DNA of 64,000 bases from Sorex araneus (GCF_027595985.1 NC_073302.1:397401810-397465809), one strand, 5' to 3'; shown: positions 20,843-33,870, counted from the stretch's first letter. Translations and numbers: made by a program. Notes: a model not told the origin generated them from the letters alone.

Positions 20843-23616
20843 CCTTGGGGAGAGGTTTCTTTTCACATTTATTTGCCCACAAAGAAGAGGATGGTGGGGG
20901 AGCTAATAAGTTTTTCTCTAAAGTGCATATTGTTAGGCCTAAAAGGATGGCTAGATATTAGTGATTTCATATTTTCAGAGTAAATGGAAGAACAGCTCTG
21001 AAATATATGGGCTTGGCAAAACTGGGGAGACTTTATTTCAAAGAGTGGTCAAGAGACCTTGTGGTAAAGATGCTATGCTACTGACCTAAGTGGGGCCAAC
21101 AATAGAGATACCAGCCTTATAAGATGTAAATTTCCATTAAAGATGCTAAAGGAGTTGGTTATTTTGCTGATTTTTTTCACCCTCTCCCACTCTGAAAGTA
21201 CTGTTTATTGCACATAATATTTCTTTTTGTAGACCTCAGTATTCATATATGGAAAATTCACCTTAGAGACCAAAGACAATAAAACTGTCTAGAGCTCAAA
21301 AAATTGAAGCAATTAAATGTTCTTATTTTTATAAAATCATGGGGAAATGGCTCATTGGAGAAGAAATATTAATCTGACTTAACTGCTAAAAGAAATTCAG
21401 TTAGTAAATTTATTTCACTTGCTAATAAGAAATCAAATAACTTGCACGGAGGTAGGCTTCAAAGTAGTATACTCAGTGCAAGTTCTTTAGCCGGAACATC
21501 TTAGTTTTAAAAACTAAATCTGTTTTAATGGTACTTGTCTCAAAGTCTCAGCCTCAGATATTTTAATCATCAAATGGAATTTAATTTAGTATGAATACAA
21601 TTATTATTATTAAGTGAAATTTATGTAGTACAGTTAACTTGTACACTGACAATTTCAAATTGAGGGAGCCAGTCGCCAATGAAGACATACCCAATTCCAG
21701 GCTGACAGTGAATCAGTGGTTCTGTTGAAACAGAACCTAGAAAAAGCGCATAACATCTAGAAGATACAATTTGTACTATGAAGTGTAGGACTTCTGGTGA
21801 AGATGAGATGTTGGTGAGACCTGATTGCTGGTGATCTACAGTTTTTCATGAGGGCCACTTTCTGTGTCTTCTGGGAAGGATAGGCTGTGTTTCACAGCAC
21901 ATGGACAGAACTTAGTTCTGCATACTCAAATTTGGCATTAAACTAGAGTTGATTGGGAATCATTGCGTATTAAGAGGGTTAAAGAATATTATTTGGGGAA
22001 GGCTGGTGAGAGCATTTAGTAAATCATTGTAGCATGGTGAGAAATGCTGAATGTAAACGATTATAGTGGGAAAGCAAAAAAGTATGAATCGTAATGTAGA
22101 AGCAGATCTTATTGAGAAGTGTTGGCGTCAATTCTAAGATCCCTGCTGCATAGATTGTACTATGTTGAATTTCATATATAGGAGGTACCACGTGGTGGTG
22201 TGTAATAGACTGGATGACAGACGTTTTGAGTTTGCAGTATCTCTGTAGGGAATTCGAAATAGATATCTGGAAGTGATTTGGAGTCAGATTCAGAGAACTT
22301 TAGCTCAGAATCTAGAAAACTGATTCATTCACCTAGCAAATGTTTACCTTCTGTTAGGATGATAGGCAATGTGAGTTATAAAGGAGAACCTTGATAACAG
22401 TTTTGCCTTGTGGAAAGGTCTGGCAATATGAGACCTTTAAAGAAGTCCCCAGAGCCATTAATGATATAAGAGCTGTTTCACTAGAGTGTTGATAATAGAA
22501 GCTCTCCTGTCTTAAGTTGCTAGCAGGTGAGAATATAAAGGCAACAGATTGTTCTTTCGAGGAATTTGCCAACATGAGTACAGGGAAAGAGAGAGTAAAA
22601 GGCAGAAGACAGTTTAAGGGTTTTAGAATATTTCTGTTTTTAAGAATGAGAGGTATATAAGGTTCTTTGAGATTGCCAATAGTAGGGAAAAATAATCTTA
22701 AGTCAAAAAGGAAGTAATTTTCATTGACAGTGGAGTTAGTTGATTAATCATCAGAGTCAAAGTCAGTACTGACCAAAAACTGCAGAAAGGAGTGATTGTG
22801 CCACCAGCACCAGTCTCTTTGGACTGTTTTTCAGTGTCACACTCCTCATACTTCTCTGTGAATTAGCTTTTTTGTGCAACTCTGTGCTCAAGGTGTTGAG
22901 TAGTTGTGATGAAGAAACTGAGACTCGAATCTGAGTCGAAAACAGCCACATAAAGAAGATATGCTGACATTCTGAATGTGGACCAGATGACCTTCAGAGC
23001 GGGTTCAGTGGTGACTAAGCGCCAGGATCTGGAAAAGTTATGCTACTTGCCTGACTTGTTCAGTCTTGTCTCATGATAGACCAATCTCATCTACAGACAT
23101 TACTTTACAGTAGGCAAGTTGCTATTACCATAGATATTGGAAGAGGCAATTCGTAGAAAAAAAGACTTTGGGGAGATTTGGGGAGACCTTAACACTTAAT
23201 AATTGTTACCAAAGGAAAGCTTTAAATATATATGACGGAAAACTCCAAGTGGCAGAGAGATGAAAGAGATATAGGAAGCCATGATTGATGGGTGGATGTT
23301 TTGACCAAGGCAGTGGAGGAAGAGATCAATATATAAAAAAAAAAGTATGTCACACAAAATAACTTTTGATATTTGAAGTTGTCTTGGAAATTAAAGCAGA
23401 TGTTTGGAATATAGGATGCACTTTTAATTTACTGGATATGTTTTTGGAAGAATGTTCTAAATTACATATTCTAAAGAAGAAATGACATGATTCAGAAATG
23501 TTATGCACACACATTAAGAATATTCAAATCTGGGATGCATAGATTAGAAATTTTCCTTTTAGTAATAAGACTCCAGGTCACCCCTATTTTCTATTGTGTG
23601 TGTTGAGGTAGTTTGT
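20843..23616. other. Intronic stretch, mostly unrecognised
   Basis: No gene or RNA seen. Around 22990-23070 a segment (ggtgactaagcgccaggatc) faintly resembles a MIR core but is too decayed to call. Confidence 0.45.
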
Positions 23617-23761
23617 AGCATACCCTGTGATGTGTAGGACAGACACCTTGCTCATGGATCACTCCTGGCAGTGCTTGGGAGATTATATGTGGTACTGGGG
23701 AGATCTGGGATCAGCTGTGTGCAATGCAAATCTTTACCCACTATGCTATCTCTCTGGCTTT
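23617..23761 (-). mobile_element. Short-type SINE, degraded
   Basis: 'ggatcactcctggcagtgct', 'gtggtactgggga' and the inverted head 'acccactatgctatctctc'. Confidence 0.7.
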
Positions 23762-24067
23762 TATATTCAACATTTGGTCTTCTCTTTTAAAGAGAGATCT
23801 CAAAGATTCATTCAGTTTTGTAAGATATTAGCCTTAATAAGTGTATGTGCATATGATATAGAATGATGTACAGAAGCATCAGTAGAAGAAAAAAAAAACA
23901 AAAAGAAAACACCCAAATTGTTCATGCTTTTTGATAGTTCAGCATTATTACCAAGTTTTTAGACAAATAGTGGTAACTGCCTCACTCTATTGCTGCTTCT
24001 TAGCCACACCTCCACACCCTTTCATCTTCAGTAGAGTGCGGTAGTTGGAATCAAAACACTGTGTATA

Positions 24068-24202
24068 TATTTGTTTTCAGTTTTGGTACCATACACAGTG
24101 GTGCTTGGGGGTCTCTCTTACAGGTCATCAGGAATCAAACCCAGGGATCCCACCTGCAAAGCCTGCACTTCATATCTCCTGAGAGGTATCTTCCTTGCTC
24201 TG
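24068..24202 (-). mobile_element. SINE remnant
   Basis: 'ttttggtaccatacacagtg', 'tggtgcttgggggtctc' and 'aatcaaacccagggatccc' fit a decayed inverted SINE. The head is poor. Confidence 0.45.
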
Positions 24203-26432
24203 AAGCAGATACTTGTCAAGAAAATAAAATAATAAATTTGAGAACAAGCCTCTGACAGAATAGTCCCACAAAATATGTCCTTGGTTAGTCCTTAGAAAGG
24301 CTTCACAGATCTCCTGAAGGCCTGAACTTCCTGACAGCTGCCATCACAGCAGTTCCCGAAGTTTCTAAGATGACTCAATGAATGGTTAGGATCACAAATG
24401 TCAGCCATCTGAGAATCAGCCTTGATCTTACTAATACTGGGCAATGTAGGAAATCTGTCCTTGTGGTTTTTAGGAAGAGTTACAGTGTGCTATTTCTTTC
24501 TCTGTTTGTAACTTTTCTCATTTTTTTGATCCCTAAATAGGTTGAGTTTAGCAGAAATAATTTTTAAACCTCTCTGCAGTGTTTGGATACTAATAATTAC
24601 GTTAGCAACTTTCAATTATTATAATGCTGCTTTCTGACATTGATGAGCCTTCTGTAGCTCCAGGCCCTGGGAAATAATACCCTTCACACTTCTTTATCCA
24701 TCCAAGCTTCAAGCCAGTTTTCTAAATGTTAGTAATACTATCCCTTTTTTGTTGATGAGGAAGTATAGTTTGCAAAGAAATTTCCAGAATTTTTTAGCTT
24801 AACTTTGATTGCAAGCAACTTTTATTTCAGAGTCCTACATTTACTTGCTATCATTTGCTGCCCATAAATAAATGGCGGGAACTGTTGGCACTTTAGCTTT
24901 GGTACCCTTCGATTTAAGATTGGCTGCAGAGGTTGAAAGGATTCAATGATGTTGAGAGGAGTAAAAGAAAATAAATGAAAGTAGAGCAGAATTAAGAGTT
25001 GAGTCTCAATTTCTCCAATCGCAAAACAAGGACAGTATCAAGTTAATCCAGAATCACAGTGTTAAATTAGGAGGATTGAAAAGAGAACGTGAGGGGAAAT
25101 TTGAAGAACTGTATAATGATCAGGCTTTATTATTTGTCACATGTAATTTTTCTGCCTTTGTGAGATATAAATTAATACCACAGGTGTAGTGAGCTAAACG
25201 ATTGTGCTAGTATATCATTTGTCCATGAGAAAGCATGAAATGAATGGGAATGTGAATGCTAACCTGGCTTTAAATATGTCTCTTCTTAAAATTGTAGAGT
25301 CTTTAATCATAAACAGGAGATGGAAGGAGAAGCAGTGGATTAGAGTAAGTGATGTGTTCCACCTCTAGGTTAAGGACACAGTGTCTGTCCTAAGTGGTAC
25401 CACAAAGAAAGGAGGACCACAGAGGACTTGATGTGTTTCATCTTGACATTTTAGCCAGCACCTGATGTGTGAGAACTATGTCATAGGAGGTTGAATCTAT
25501 TTTTGAAAGTCATAACTTTGCTAGTGATAACCTCAAAGAGAGATGTAAGCTTTCAGCTTCAAGACACAATGTTCGAAATCAATAAAGCAACTTATTCACG
25601 ATGTTTGCAAAAGCAGTTTCGGACAACTCTCAAATTGGGTGAGCACAGAATAGTAAAATTGAGATAGATGAATTGCATTTTTAGCAACCAACACAGAAGT
25701 CAGTAAAAATCTGAAAATTTGACAAGAGCCTATTGACAAAGGCCTGTTTTCATTTGATTCATCCAACTGGTGATTCTGTTCTTTTTAACCCCACCTTTTG
25801 TTTTGTAATAAAAATGGAGGTCATCCTTTTTTGACACTTCTCATTGGTAAAGACAAAACACTTAAATGAAATTTCTGTTCCAGAGAAATGTTAGGTAAAA
25901 TCGCACATTAACACTATGAATAAGAAGTATAACTTGATAATAACCATTGAAACATCAAGATTTAAAGTGCCAGCAACCTGCCTTTTTATGGCAGTCATTT
26001 TGACATTTGCCACAAAAAGGAATGTGTAAAATTCTTATGATGTTTGTCACTTTAAATACCAACCCTTCCTTGCCATGACAGTCTATTAGAATTGACTGAA
26101 ATTTGCATCTGTGAAAATGTTAGGAAAGACAAACAAATGGGCCCTGGGAAGCCTCAGGAGAATGCACGTAAAGGGGGATGTGCAGATTGCTCTAAATTAA
26201 ACATGTAGGATGCTTGGTTGTCTCTCAAAACACCTGATTTTCCTGTCAGTATAAATGTAGAGATGAGAATTAATTTTCTGGAGTTAAAATTTTATTGTGC
26301 ATGTGTAGCTCTCAGCACCCAGGGGGTTTGATACATGGTGTCAAGGTCTGCTGGTGAGTAATTGTTTAAAATTTATATTAATACTCCATGGTAATAAACA
26401 TGGGGGAATGGTAACTTATCACAGAGCAAACT

Positions 26433-26492
26433 GTGCGTGATAATTAGATGAGGTCATTCATCTCCTTAAATTATCAGATGTGACACAACCTG
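26433..26492. promoter_or_regulatory. Motif-dense candidate enhancer segment
   Basis: Within 60 bp there is a homeodomain-type TAATTA, an AGGTCA nuclear-receptor half-site, an imperfect inverted repeat (26438-26450 with 26458-26475) and TGTGACA. It resembles conserved non-coding elements in style; this is inference without an alignment. Confidence 0.25.
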
Positions 26493-27194
26493 TCTGCTGG
26501 TCTCTTAAAAGCCAGCTGAGTCCCTGAGTCTCAATGACTGTGACAGTGGGGTGGTTGGAGGGCTGTGATCCTTGTATTTGGCTCGACCCCTCTGGCTCTT
26601 TGTGCAAGTGAAGTGGATTATCCCCTGGGATTCTGCTCTTGTAATAATGTGCACAGGGATCTCAGGCCTGGGGTCAACAGTCTGTTCAGGGCCTATTGTT
26701 TTTCCTTTCTGTTTCTTCCACGTGCTCTTCCTAATAGTACGCGTTTAGCTTTCTACATAATACAGTATTTATGATCATAGTATATTAGAATAGCATAATG
26801 TGTTACAGAATGTAATGAAATAATATGGATATGGTAAAATAATTATCAGATACACATTAATATTATGAATATTTTATAAAAGTTTCTACAAAATAAAAAC
26901 TAATGCATTGAAATGTGTTCTATTTTTGCAGAATACATATTTGAAGGCATTATAAAGACTGGAAATGTTTTGCAATATTCAAAAGTGCTGTCATTCTTAT
27001 GAATTAATTTTTTCAGTAGTGGTTCCTAAACATTGTAATAGATTGAGTGGTTTTGAGTTTTTCCTGTTTGTATGAGCCTTCTCTTTAATATCTTTTAATG
27101 ATTTTCTGCTCTTCCACTTGCCCTTCTCTACCAAGTTGCTACAAGGTCAATACCATATGTGTCCGTTTTTCCAGAAGTCCTGAAGACTGAAGGT

Positions 27195-27345
27195 AGGCAG
27201 TCTGATATGGTGGGAAGCATGGCGTTTTGAGTCAGGGAGTCGTCCATGTTTATAATATAGTCCGTCCATGTTTATAATATAGTCCGTGAGTTTAAATACA
27301 GCCTGTGCTGGGGAGTCAACTTTCCCTGATTTCAGTCTCACACCC
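27195..27345 (+). mobile_element. Probable MIR element
   Basis: 'tggtgggaagcatggc', 'ttgagtcagg', 'gtttaaatacagcctgtgct' and 'tttcagtctcac' follow the order of the ancient mammalian MIR SINE. It is interrupted by a 22-bp tandem duplication. Confidence 0.45.
27241..27284. repeat. 22-bp perfect tandem duplication
   Basis: The unit beginning CGTCCATGTT occurs at 27241-27262 and is repeated exactly at 27263-27284. Confidence 0.95.
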
Positions 27346-27825
27346 TATGAAAGACTTACACTCCATACCATTTAGGGGAAAATATGAACTTAAATGAAAT
27401 GGTAGTACATTTGTATTACACTGAATTCATTGAGTAAAGTATGAAAAGCCATCCTTTCTTTTACCCTTTCTTTATTCCAGTGTGTTATCATTGCAATTAT
27501 AGGTTTTTCTCCCAGTTTTAATATACTCCTGGGTTGTTATAGAGGTTGATAGGAATTACTCTATCCTCTAGAAAAAAACAATAACATCAGACTCATTTTC
27601 TTTATGTTAAACACATTAGTGCTTTGGAGGATAAATATCTTCCTTGGAAGTGGTGGGGGAGGGGAGGAATACATAACAAAAAGAACACAATAGACACTTT
27701 CTTGTTCAAGGTCCTGTCTCCAGATGGCTTTTAAGGTGGTTTGGCTTTGTGTAATGACACTTGTCTGAGTTGGGTTGTGCATCACTCAAAGAAATGCTGT
27801 ATCAAATGCTTCCCTTTGGAACCAT

Positions 27826-27875
27826 CACCGATGACTTTGCCTAATAAGAACACCGATGAGTTTGCCTAATAAGAA
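27826..27875. repeat. 25-bp tandem duplication
   Basis: The unit beginning CACCGATGA occurs at 27826-27850 and 27851-27875 with one mismatch (C/G). Confidence 0.95.
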
Positions 27876-28167
27876 CAAATTCTTGCTAAGACACACAGGT
27901 TTCTTATGTGTCCAGTGAGCCTATATTTTTGAGAGCAACTTGAGTATTATCTAAACTTGATTCTTACATGTGAGTACACGTCTTTGTTATTCTTAAATGG
28001 GATTGTCTGTAGTTTGCAGCCTTTCTATCACGGTTCCTTATTTGAACCCCACAGCATTGATAATCAGTTGCTTGTCTGTTTTTTTAAAAAAATGGTTCAA
28101 GTATTGGAGAGACTTTGAGGAGAATTAAGTCCTTAAAAGAACTTCTTCTGTATTAGAGAAATTATAC

Positions 28168-28320
28168 AAGAGGGGCTGAGACTCTTTCCTTGCATGTGTC
28201 TAAGCAGGTTTGATCTCTAGCACCACCGACACCAACACCATGAGCCCCACCAGGACTGCTCCCTGTGTGAAGAGTCAGGAGTAGGCCCCGAGTGTGGACC
28301 CCCAAAATTAAAACTTCAAT
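28168..28320 (+). mobile_element. Short-type SINE, degraded
   Basis: 'aggggctgagactctttcct', 'aggtttgatctctagcacc' and 'gtcaggagtaggccccgag' mark a forward copy. Confidence 0.65.
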
Positions 28321-28733
28321 AATTATTGTAATGTTATGTATATAGCATCACTGTCAGAATGTTGCTACTTTTCCATTTAAGATAATATGCAATAAACACA
28401 TCATCATTTCTTAACTTGAGGAATAAGATGTTATAAAGCATTCTTAGAAAAATGATACATAAAGCAATTATATTACATTGTTTGAAGTACTGATCTCAAT
28501 GTTTCAAGAAGAATCATAATAGGACCTGTTAATATAGGTTGAGTGTAGAATAGTGATCTATGACCTTTTCTTGATTTCTCTGAATGTAATAGTGTGTTTA
28601 AAAGGAGTTTGGAAGATGATTACATTTTCAACATTTATGCAGAAAATATGAATTACATATACTAAAAGTAGTTAAGACTTAATTGCATAAAATCAAGGCA
28701 GATGCATTTTTTAAAAAATCTGTTCAAAACGTA

Positions 28734-29145
28734 GTTTTTTTTGTTAACATTTGGACCTTCCTTCACCCCCATTAACATTAAAAAATTAGGCACCGTGGTT
28801 TACTGTTTACTGTTAATAATAGGGTTTCATGCACAACACAATTCCATGCCACACCCTTCCCAAGAGTGTCTACTTCTCTCCACCATTATCCCAGTGTCTT
28901 CCCTTACTTATCCCCCACTTATCTCACCTGTGGTTAATTCTTACTGGAGGCCAGTTCTCTATTTCTATTGCTTTTGAGCTTAGTTATACCCTAACTATGT
29001 TTCTTTGTATCCCACATAGGAGAGAGCTCATTCTATATCTGTTCTTTCCCTCTGACTACCTTCACTCAGCATGATACCCTCCAGATCTATCCATGTTGCA
29101 TCAAATTTCATGATTTCAGTTTTCCTTGTAGCTGAGTGGTAGTCT
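28734..29145 (-). mobile_element. Old L1 3' fragment
   Basis: On the minus strand it reads a decayed L1 ORF2 C-terminus (around 29040-29145, the YTMEYY-to-MSEMSQ part), then about 300 bp of 3'UTR and an A-tail seen as T8 at 28734. It is older than the other L1 pieces; no target duplication found. Confidence 0.7.
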
Positions 29146-29591
29146 ATTGGGCAGACACACTTTTCACGAAGACATTTATATGAAGATTCCAGTCAAATGC
29201 TCTCCCATAGAACTATGCCCACATGAAGATTGATAGATAAAATGAGCCCCCTTACTTTGAACTGAATAATTTAGATCTGATTATTTTAGATTGACATCTT
29301 CTACACTGTGTAATGTATTACTACAGAAATGATATGCATTTGAGTTTCCGTGTTGAGGAGTCTAGACAGGGCTTTCTTGGGTCCTCTGCTCAAGGTCTGG
29401 CAAGATTGCAGTAACACATTGACTGGTCTGCATCCTGTCTGCGACTCCTTTCTTCCCACTTCTACAGTTGTTGATGCTTACTGTAGTTGTAGCACTACCA
29501 TCTGCCTCCCTCTTTCTCAGTTTCTAGAGGCTGCTCTTCTCACATGACCATTCAAAAGTCTTCTCACAATATGGCAGTTTACTTCAAGACC

Positions 29592-29752
29592 AATAATCTG
29601 TAACAATAGGTCTCATTCCCCTGACCCTGTATGAACCTCCAATCGTTGGGAAAGACGAGTAAGGAGAGGCTTCAAAAATCTCAGGGCTGAGTGTAATAAA
29701 GATGTTACTGGTGCCCGCTGGAGTAAATCAATGAACAGCGGGATGACAGTGA
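29592..29752 (+). mobile_element. Long-type SINE body, 5'-truncated, with TSD
   Basis: Only the 3' body is present, with the extra ~90-100 bp segment also seen at 191-559. It ends ...GGGATGACAGTGA with no poly(A). A 12-bp duplication (tacttcaagacc) lies at 29580-29591 and 29753-29764, so the truncation happened at insertion. Confidence 0.8.
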
Positions 29753-29817
29753 TACTTCAAGACCCTCTGTGGAAACAGGAGTTCCTTTTAAAGAATTGCT
29801 TTGCATGTTTATTTATT

Positions 29818-29996
29818 TTTTTTGAAGGAGGGAACTTTCCTGTAAGTACTCAGGGACTGTTTGTGTGTTTGTGACTCCGCTCAGGAATAATCCTTTGCAG
29901 TGCTCAGGATACCATATGTGGCTTTGGAACCAAACGGGGTTCAGGTGTATGCAGTGCGTAAGTGCCTTAATCCCTGTACTATCTCTCTAGCCCTGA
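29818..29996 (-). mobile_element. Short-type SINE, degraded
   Basis: 'gctcaggaataatcctttgc', 'gtgctcaggataccatatg' and an inverted head 'ctgtactatctctctagccc'. Confidence 0.75.
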
Positions 29997-30196
29997 AAGG
30001 ACTTTCAACTGATGAATATAGGCCACCAAGATGATCTTTTTGATGAACTAAGAACCCAAAGATTTGTGATCTTAGCTGTTAAACTGACATTCCTTCTCAA
30101 TCACAGGGCCTACCTCCAATCTGGGAAAATGGAGCATTATGTGGGAACTGTCTTGGAATATTCACTCCCACCAAATTTAATGTTAGATAGCCATTG

Positions 30197-30330
30197 TGAT
30201 CAGAGAGATGGTATAGCAGATAGAGCACTTCCTTGCATGTGGCCAACCCGAGTTTGATTCCTGACATTCTGTATTCGAACCAGCCAGCAGTCAGCCTTGA
30301 ATCTTGCTGGGTGTGTCCCCCTAAAAAAAT
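30197..30330 (+). mobile_element. Short-type SINE
   Basis: 'gagagatggtatagcagata', 'tgtggccaacccgagtttga' and the end 'cttgctgggtgtgtcccc'. Part of the body is missing. Confidence 0.75.
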
Positions 30331-32019
30331 GTTAGACAACAATGATAAAATGCTACTCAATCCAGAAAATGCAGTATGCCTTTCTTCCTCACATTAGGTG
30401 TTCACAATATTTGGAAACCCACTGAAACTGTTCTTTTTGCCCAGGCAAGCTGTGCTTTGCTATATCAGCCTAATTTGCCATATGAGGAAAGAAATCCCTG
30501 AGGGTTATTAACTTCTCATTATGAGTACTGTCATAATTGGTTTTTTACCCCCAACACAGAAGAGGATTCTCTATGCTATGTTTTAAACCAATTCATACAA
30601 TTATTGTCAGTAAATGTGTTGAAAATTTGTAAAACCGTTCTCTAAAATGTTAAAGGATTCAGTTGCTTTCTTATATTTAAAGTTTCAGTTTTATACTTAA
30701 CGTATCTTTGAGTCTCCTCTGAAATTTTGGTCATCTCTTTGCCTGAAAAAATTAGGTAATTTTAGAAAGGATAAGCAGCAACTACTTTTCTTATATATTT
30801 ACTAGGGGTATGGCACCCGTTTTTTGGCTAAGTGCCTTTTCCTTTTACACATTTATTATATGATTTTGATACTTGGTGCATCATATGACCCAAGGTCAAC
30901 CTATGAGAAGTGTATGTGTCTGTCCTGTCATAGTCCAGAGCCAGGCCATAGGACTTTGTCAGCCTTATATAACCTGCTGGTGGGCTGTTCTTCACCCCTG
31001 CCTCAAATATATTTGATGGTAATGATCCTTAATATCCCAAATATAAAGTAATAATGTAGAACTGCTCAAATGTAACTGCAAGCACCCGTACATAATCTCT
31101 CCTCTTTAGTGAGTAATTTTAGGTGAACAGCTATCATTTCTGCTTTTAAGAGAAAAATTGTTATAAATGCTTCTTTACCATAGAGTACTTTGGTAAAGAA
31201 GGTATTCAGAAGGTTTATTTTGAAAATAATGCCCCTCTAGTTCAAATGGAAAATTTTCTGGCAGGCTGTTCTTACATTTAATGTAGGATTTTACCTAAAA
31301 AATGGAAGCATAATAAATTATTTTAATGAATATGTACTGAAAGATTATCTGCTCTTTATCTTATGTCTTTTCATGTAATCTCCTATGTTTTATCTGTCAA
31401 AATATATTTATTCCAGAACAGTTGTCTCAAGGACTTTAAAAACTTTTCCCAGACTGTTGAGATAAACTAATTTCTTAAAAAAAATGAGAATTATGTTTTA
31501 AGAACCTCTTGAAGAGTTCTGGTTCTCTTCTTTACTGAGTAACTTAAAATAATTATATTTAACTAGATCTTTTTGAAAATGTGCTGCTAAAAATTAGGAT
31601 GTCATACCAAGAATAATACCATTGTTAGCTGTGTTAGACAAACTCTTTATAAACTTTTCATAATAATTCCCCATCCTGTGATTTTCAGTGTAATCTCTCT
31701 CTCACACATACCCACAGATTTTAATAAAAATTTCATATAACATAACTTCATGGAAATTGCATAGTGAAAAGCATAGCTGAATATAGCTATTTCTATATAA
31801 ACCTCCTTTCAGAAAAAAGGTGAGGCTGTGAAAATGAAAATATTACAAAGGCCATGCTTTTGTAAAAACTACCAAATTTTTGTGTATGAAAATTTTCCAA
31901 TGCCTTAGTCTTTTGTACTAAATGTAAGTATTTAATTTTATGTATTCATAATTTCAAATATAAAGATGACCCTCATTCAAGAATATCTTAATGTATTTGC
32001 AATTTTTTTGTTATAATTC
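30331..32019. other. Intronic stretch, nothing recognised
   Basis: AT-rich DNA without recognisable gene, RNA or repeat. Confidence 0.5.
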
Positions 32020-32137
32020 AGGCCCCGGGGTTGAAATAAAGTGTTCAGCGGCCCATGTTTTGTTAGAAATTAACTGGGGTTGGTCACATGCAAAGTAACA
32101 TGTGCCTTAACCTCTAAACTATTCATCTAGCCCCTGC
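32020..32137 (-). mobile_element. SINE remnant
   Basis: Inverted head 'ggggttggtcacatgcaaag' to 'attcatctagcccctg'. The body is truncated and diverged. Confidence 0.5.
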
Positions 32138-32228
32138 ATTGTATTTCACTAAAAAAAAAAAGGTGAGAACTTAGAGCCTGATATCATTGTTTTGTCATCA
32201 AAACCATACATCAAAAAATAAAGTATAG

Positions 32229-32345
32229 AGTTCAGAGAGATAGTATAGTGGTAAGGAAGTTTTCTTTCATGAAGCTGAAAGTGATACCTGAGTCAGGAAT
32301 AAGCCCTCAGAATAGTTACATGTCGTCTGAAAACAAAACAAAATC
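32229..32345 (+). mobile_element. SINE remnant
   Basis: 'cagagagatagtatagtggt' is the head; 'gagtcaggaataagccctca' is the short-type body. The middle is decayed. Confidence 0.5.
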
Positions 32346-32579
32346 CCCAAGTAGAAAATGAACTTCTTTGAGAACAGTTTTGGTTAGGAGCTGAGTAAAT
32401 CTGACAGCTTCATAGAACAACAGGAAGAAAAAAGGACGGGAAATGTGCTTAAAGAACATGCATGGACAAAGAATATAATACCTTTGCCGTGTCCTAGGAA
32501 TTTTATGATGTAAGAGTTTTCTTCAAATTATATGATGACATTCTGTTCACCATTGATAGTGCTGAAATGAATATCTTTG

Positions 32580-32795
32580 GTTTTTTTTGTTATTGTTTTC
32601 TTATGCCTTCTTTTTTGACTACCCTTGATGTTTCATGAAGCTCACATCTAGTGATTCTAGATGTTGGGGTCAGGGCCAGTCCCAGTAGTTATAAGAACCT
32701 GGTGCCTCAGGGCTTGGGCCCACACGTGTTGCTCAGGGAACCTTCAGGGCAGGAGATGTGCTTCACCACTTAATCCATGTTCTTGGGCCCACCTC
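32580..32795 (-). mobile_element. Possible old SINE remnant
   Basis: T-rich start, then 'gcctcagggcttgggcccac' and 'gttgctcagggaacc'. Similarity is weak and spread out. Confidence 0.3.
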
Positions 32796-33107
32796 ATTCT
32801 TAATTAGATTGTTGCAGAATGGAATGATTGTGATAGGCATCTATGATCTGATTCATTCTGAGCCAGCTCTACTTCTAGGTGAATATCCTAGAATTGCTGG
32901 GGACTTAGGGAAGTAACTTTGTGATGGGAAGTTTATGATCGTTAAAGCTATGGATATAGTCATCTGTAATATGTAAATGTAACAAGTCAACATTGTCCAT
33001 CCTAAACTTGCACAGTGGTATGTGCTAATTATATCTTAATATAAATTTGGAGAAATTTTCATTTTAGGGAGATGAAATTAATCAAAAATTTTATTTTAGG
33101 TAGATTG

Positions 33108-33870
33108 GTTTAAAGTCTCCATTTGACCCAGCAATACCACTTCTGGGATATATCCTGGAGATGCAAAAGTGTATAGTAGAAATGACATCTGCAATTGTAT
33201 GTTAATTGCTGCACTGTTTACAATAGCCAAAATCTGGAAAAAACCAAGAACAGATTGCTGGTTAAAGAAACTTTGGTACATCTACACAATGGAATACTAT
33301 GCAGATGTTGGGAAAGATGAAGTCATGAAATTTGCATATAAGTGGATTAACATGGAAAGTATCATGTTAAGTGAAATGAGTCAGAAAGAGAGGGCAGACA
33401 TAAAAAGATTGCACTTATCTGTGAAATACTAAGTAACAGAATAAGAGCCTAACACCCAAGAATAGTAGAGATAAGGACCAGGAGGTTTGCCCCACAGCTT
33501 GGAAGCCGGCCTCACATTTTGGGGGAAAAGGCAGCTCAGATAGAGAAGGGAACACCAAGTAAAGGGTGTTGGAAGGACCCTCTTGAGTGGCCACTCAATA
33601 CCTCTATTGCAAACCACACCACCCAAAAGGAGAAAGAGAACAAAAGGGAATGTCCTGCCACAGAGGCAGGGTGGGATGGGGGTGGGTGGGTGGGTGGATA
33701 GAGTGAGGGTAATGGGAGGGATACTGAGATCATTGGTGGTAGAGAATGGGCACTGGCCGAGGGAAGGGTACTCGATCATTGTATGACTGAAATGCAGATA
33801 CGAAAGTTTATAAGTATGTAACTATACCTCCCGGTGATTCACTAATAAAAATAAAATAAAATAAAATAAA
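33108..33870 (+). mobile_element. L1 3' end, 5'-truncated
   Basis: L1 ORF2 C-terminus from about 33113 to the stop at 33430, then a 3'UTR with a GGGTGGGTGGGTGG block (33677-33696) and an AATAAA-rich tail (33844-33871). The 3'UTR differs from the copy at 2.6-4.3 kb across much of its length, so a different subfamily is likely. Confidence 0.88.
33113..33432 (+). pseudogene. L1 ORF2 C-terminal fragment
   Basis: It reads FDPAIPLLG-type sequence (in a second frame before 33169), then [24 protein letters not shown] and MSEMSQKER before a stop at 33430-33432. At least one frame change separates the first 55 bp from the rest. Non-functional. Confidence 0.8.

Larger units (their letters stand above)
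24203..28167. other. Intronic stretch with few repeats
   Basis: I recognise no SINE in nearly 4 kb. It contains a probable MIR (27195-27345), two short tandem duplications and a motif-dense segment near 26.44 kb, each listed separately. No coding sequence seen. Confidence 0.5.
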
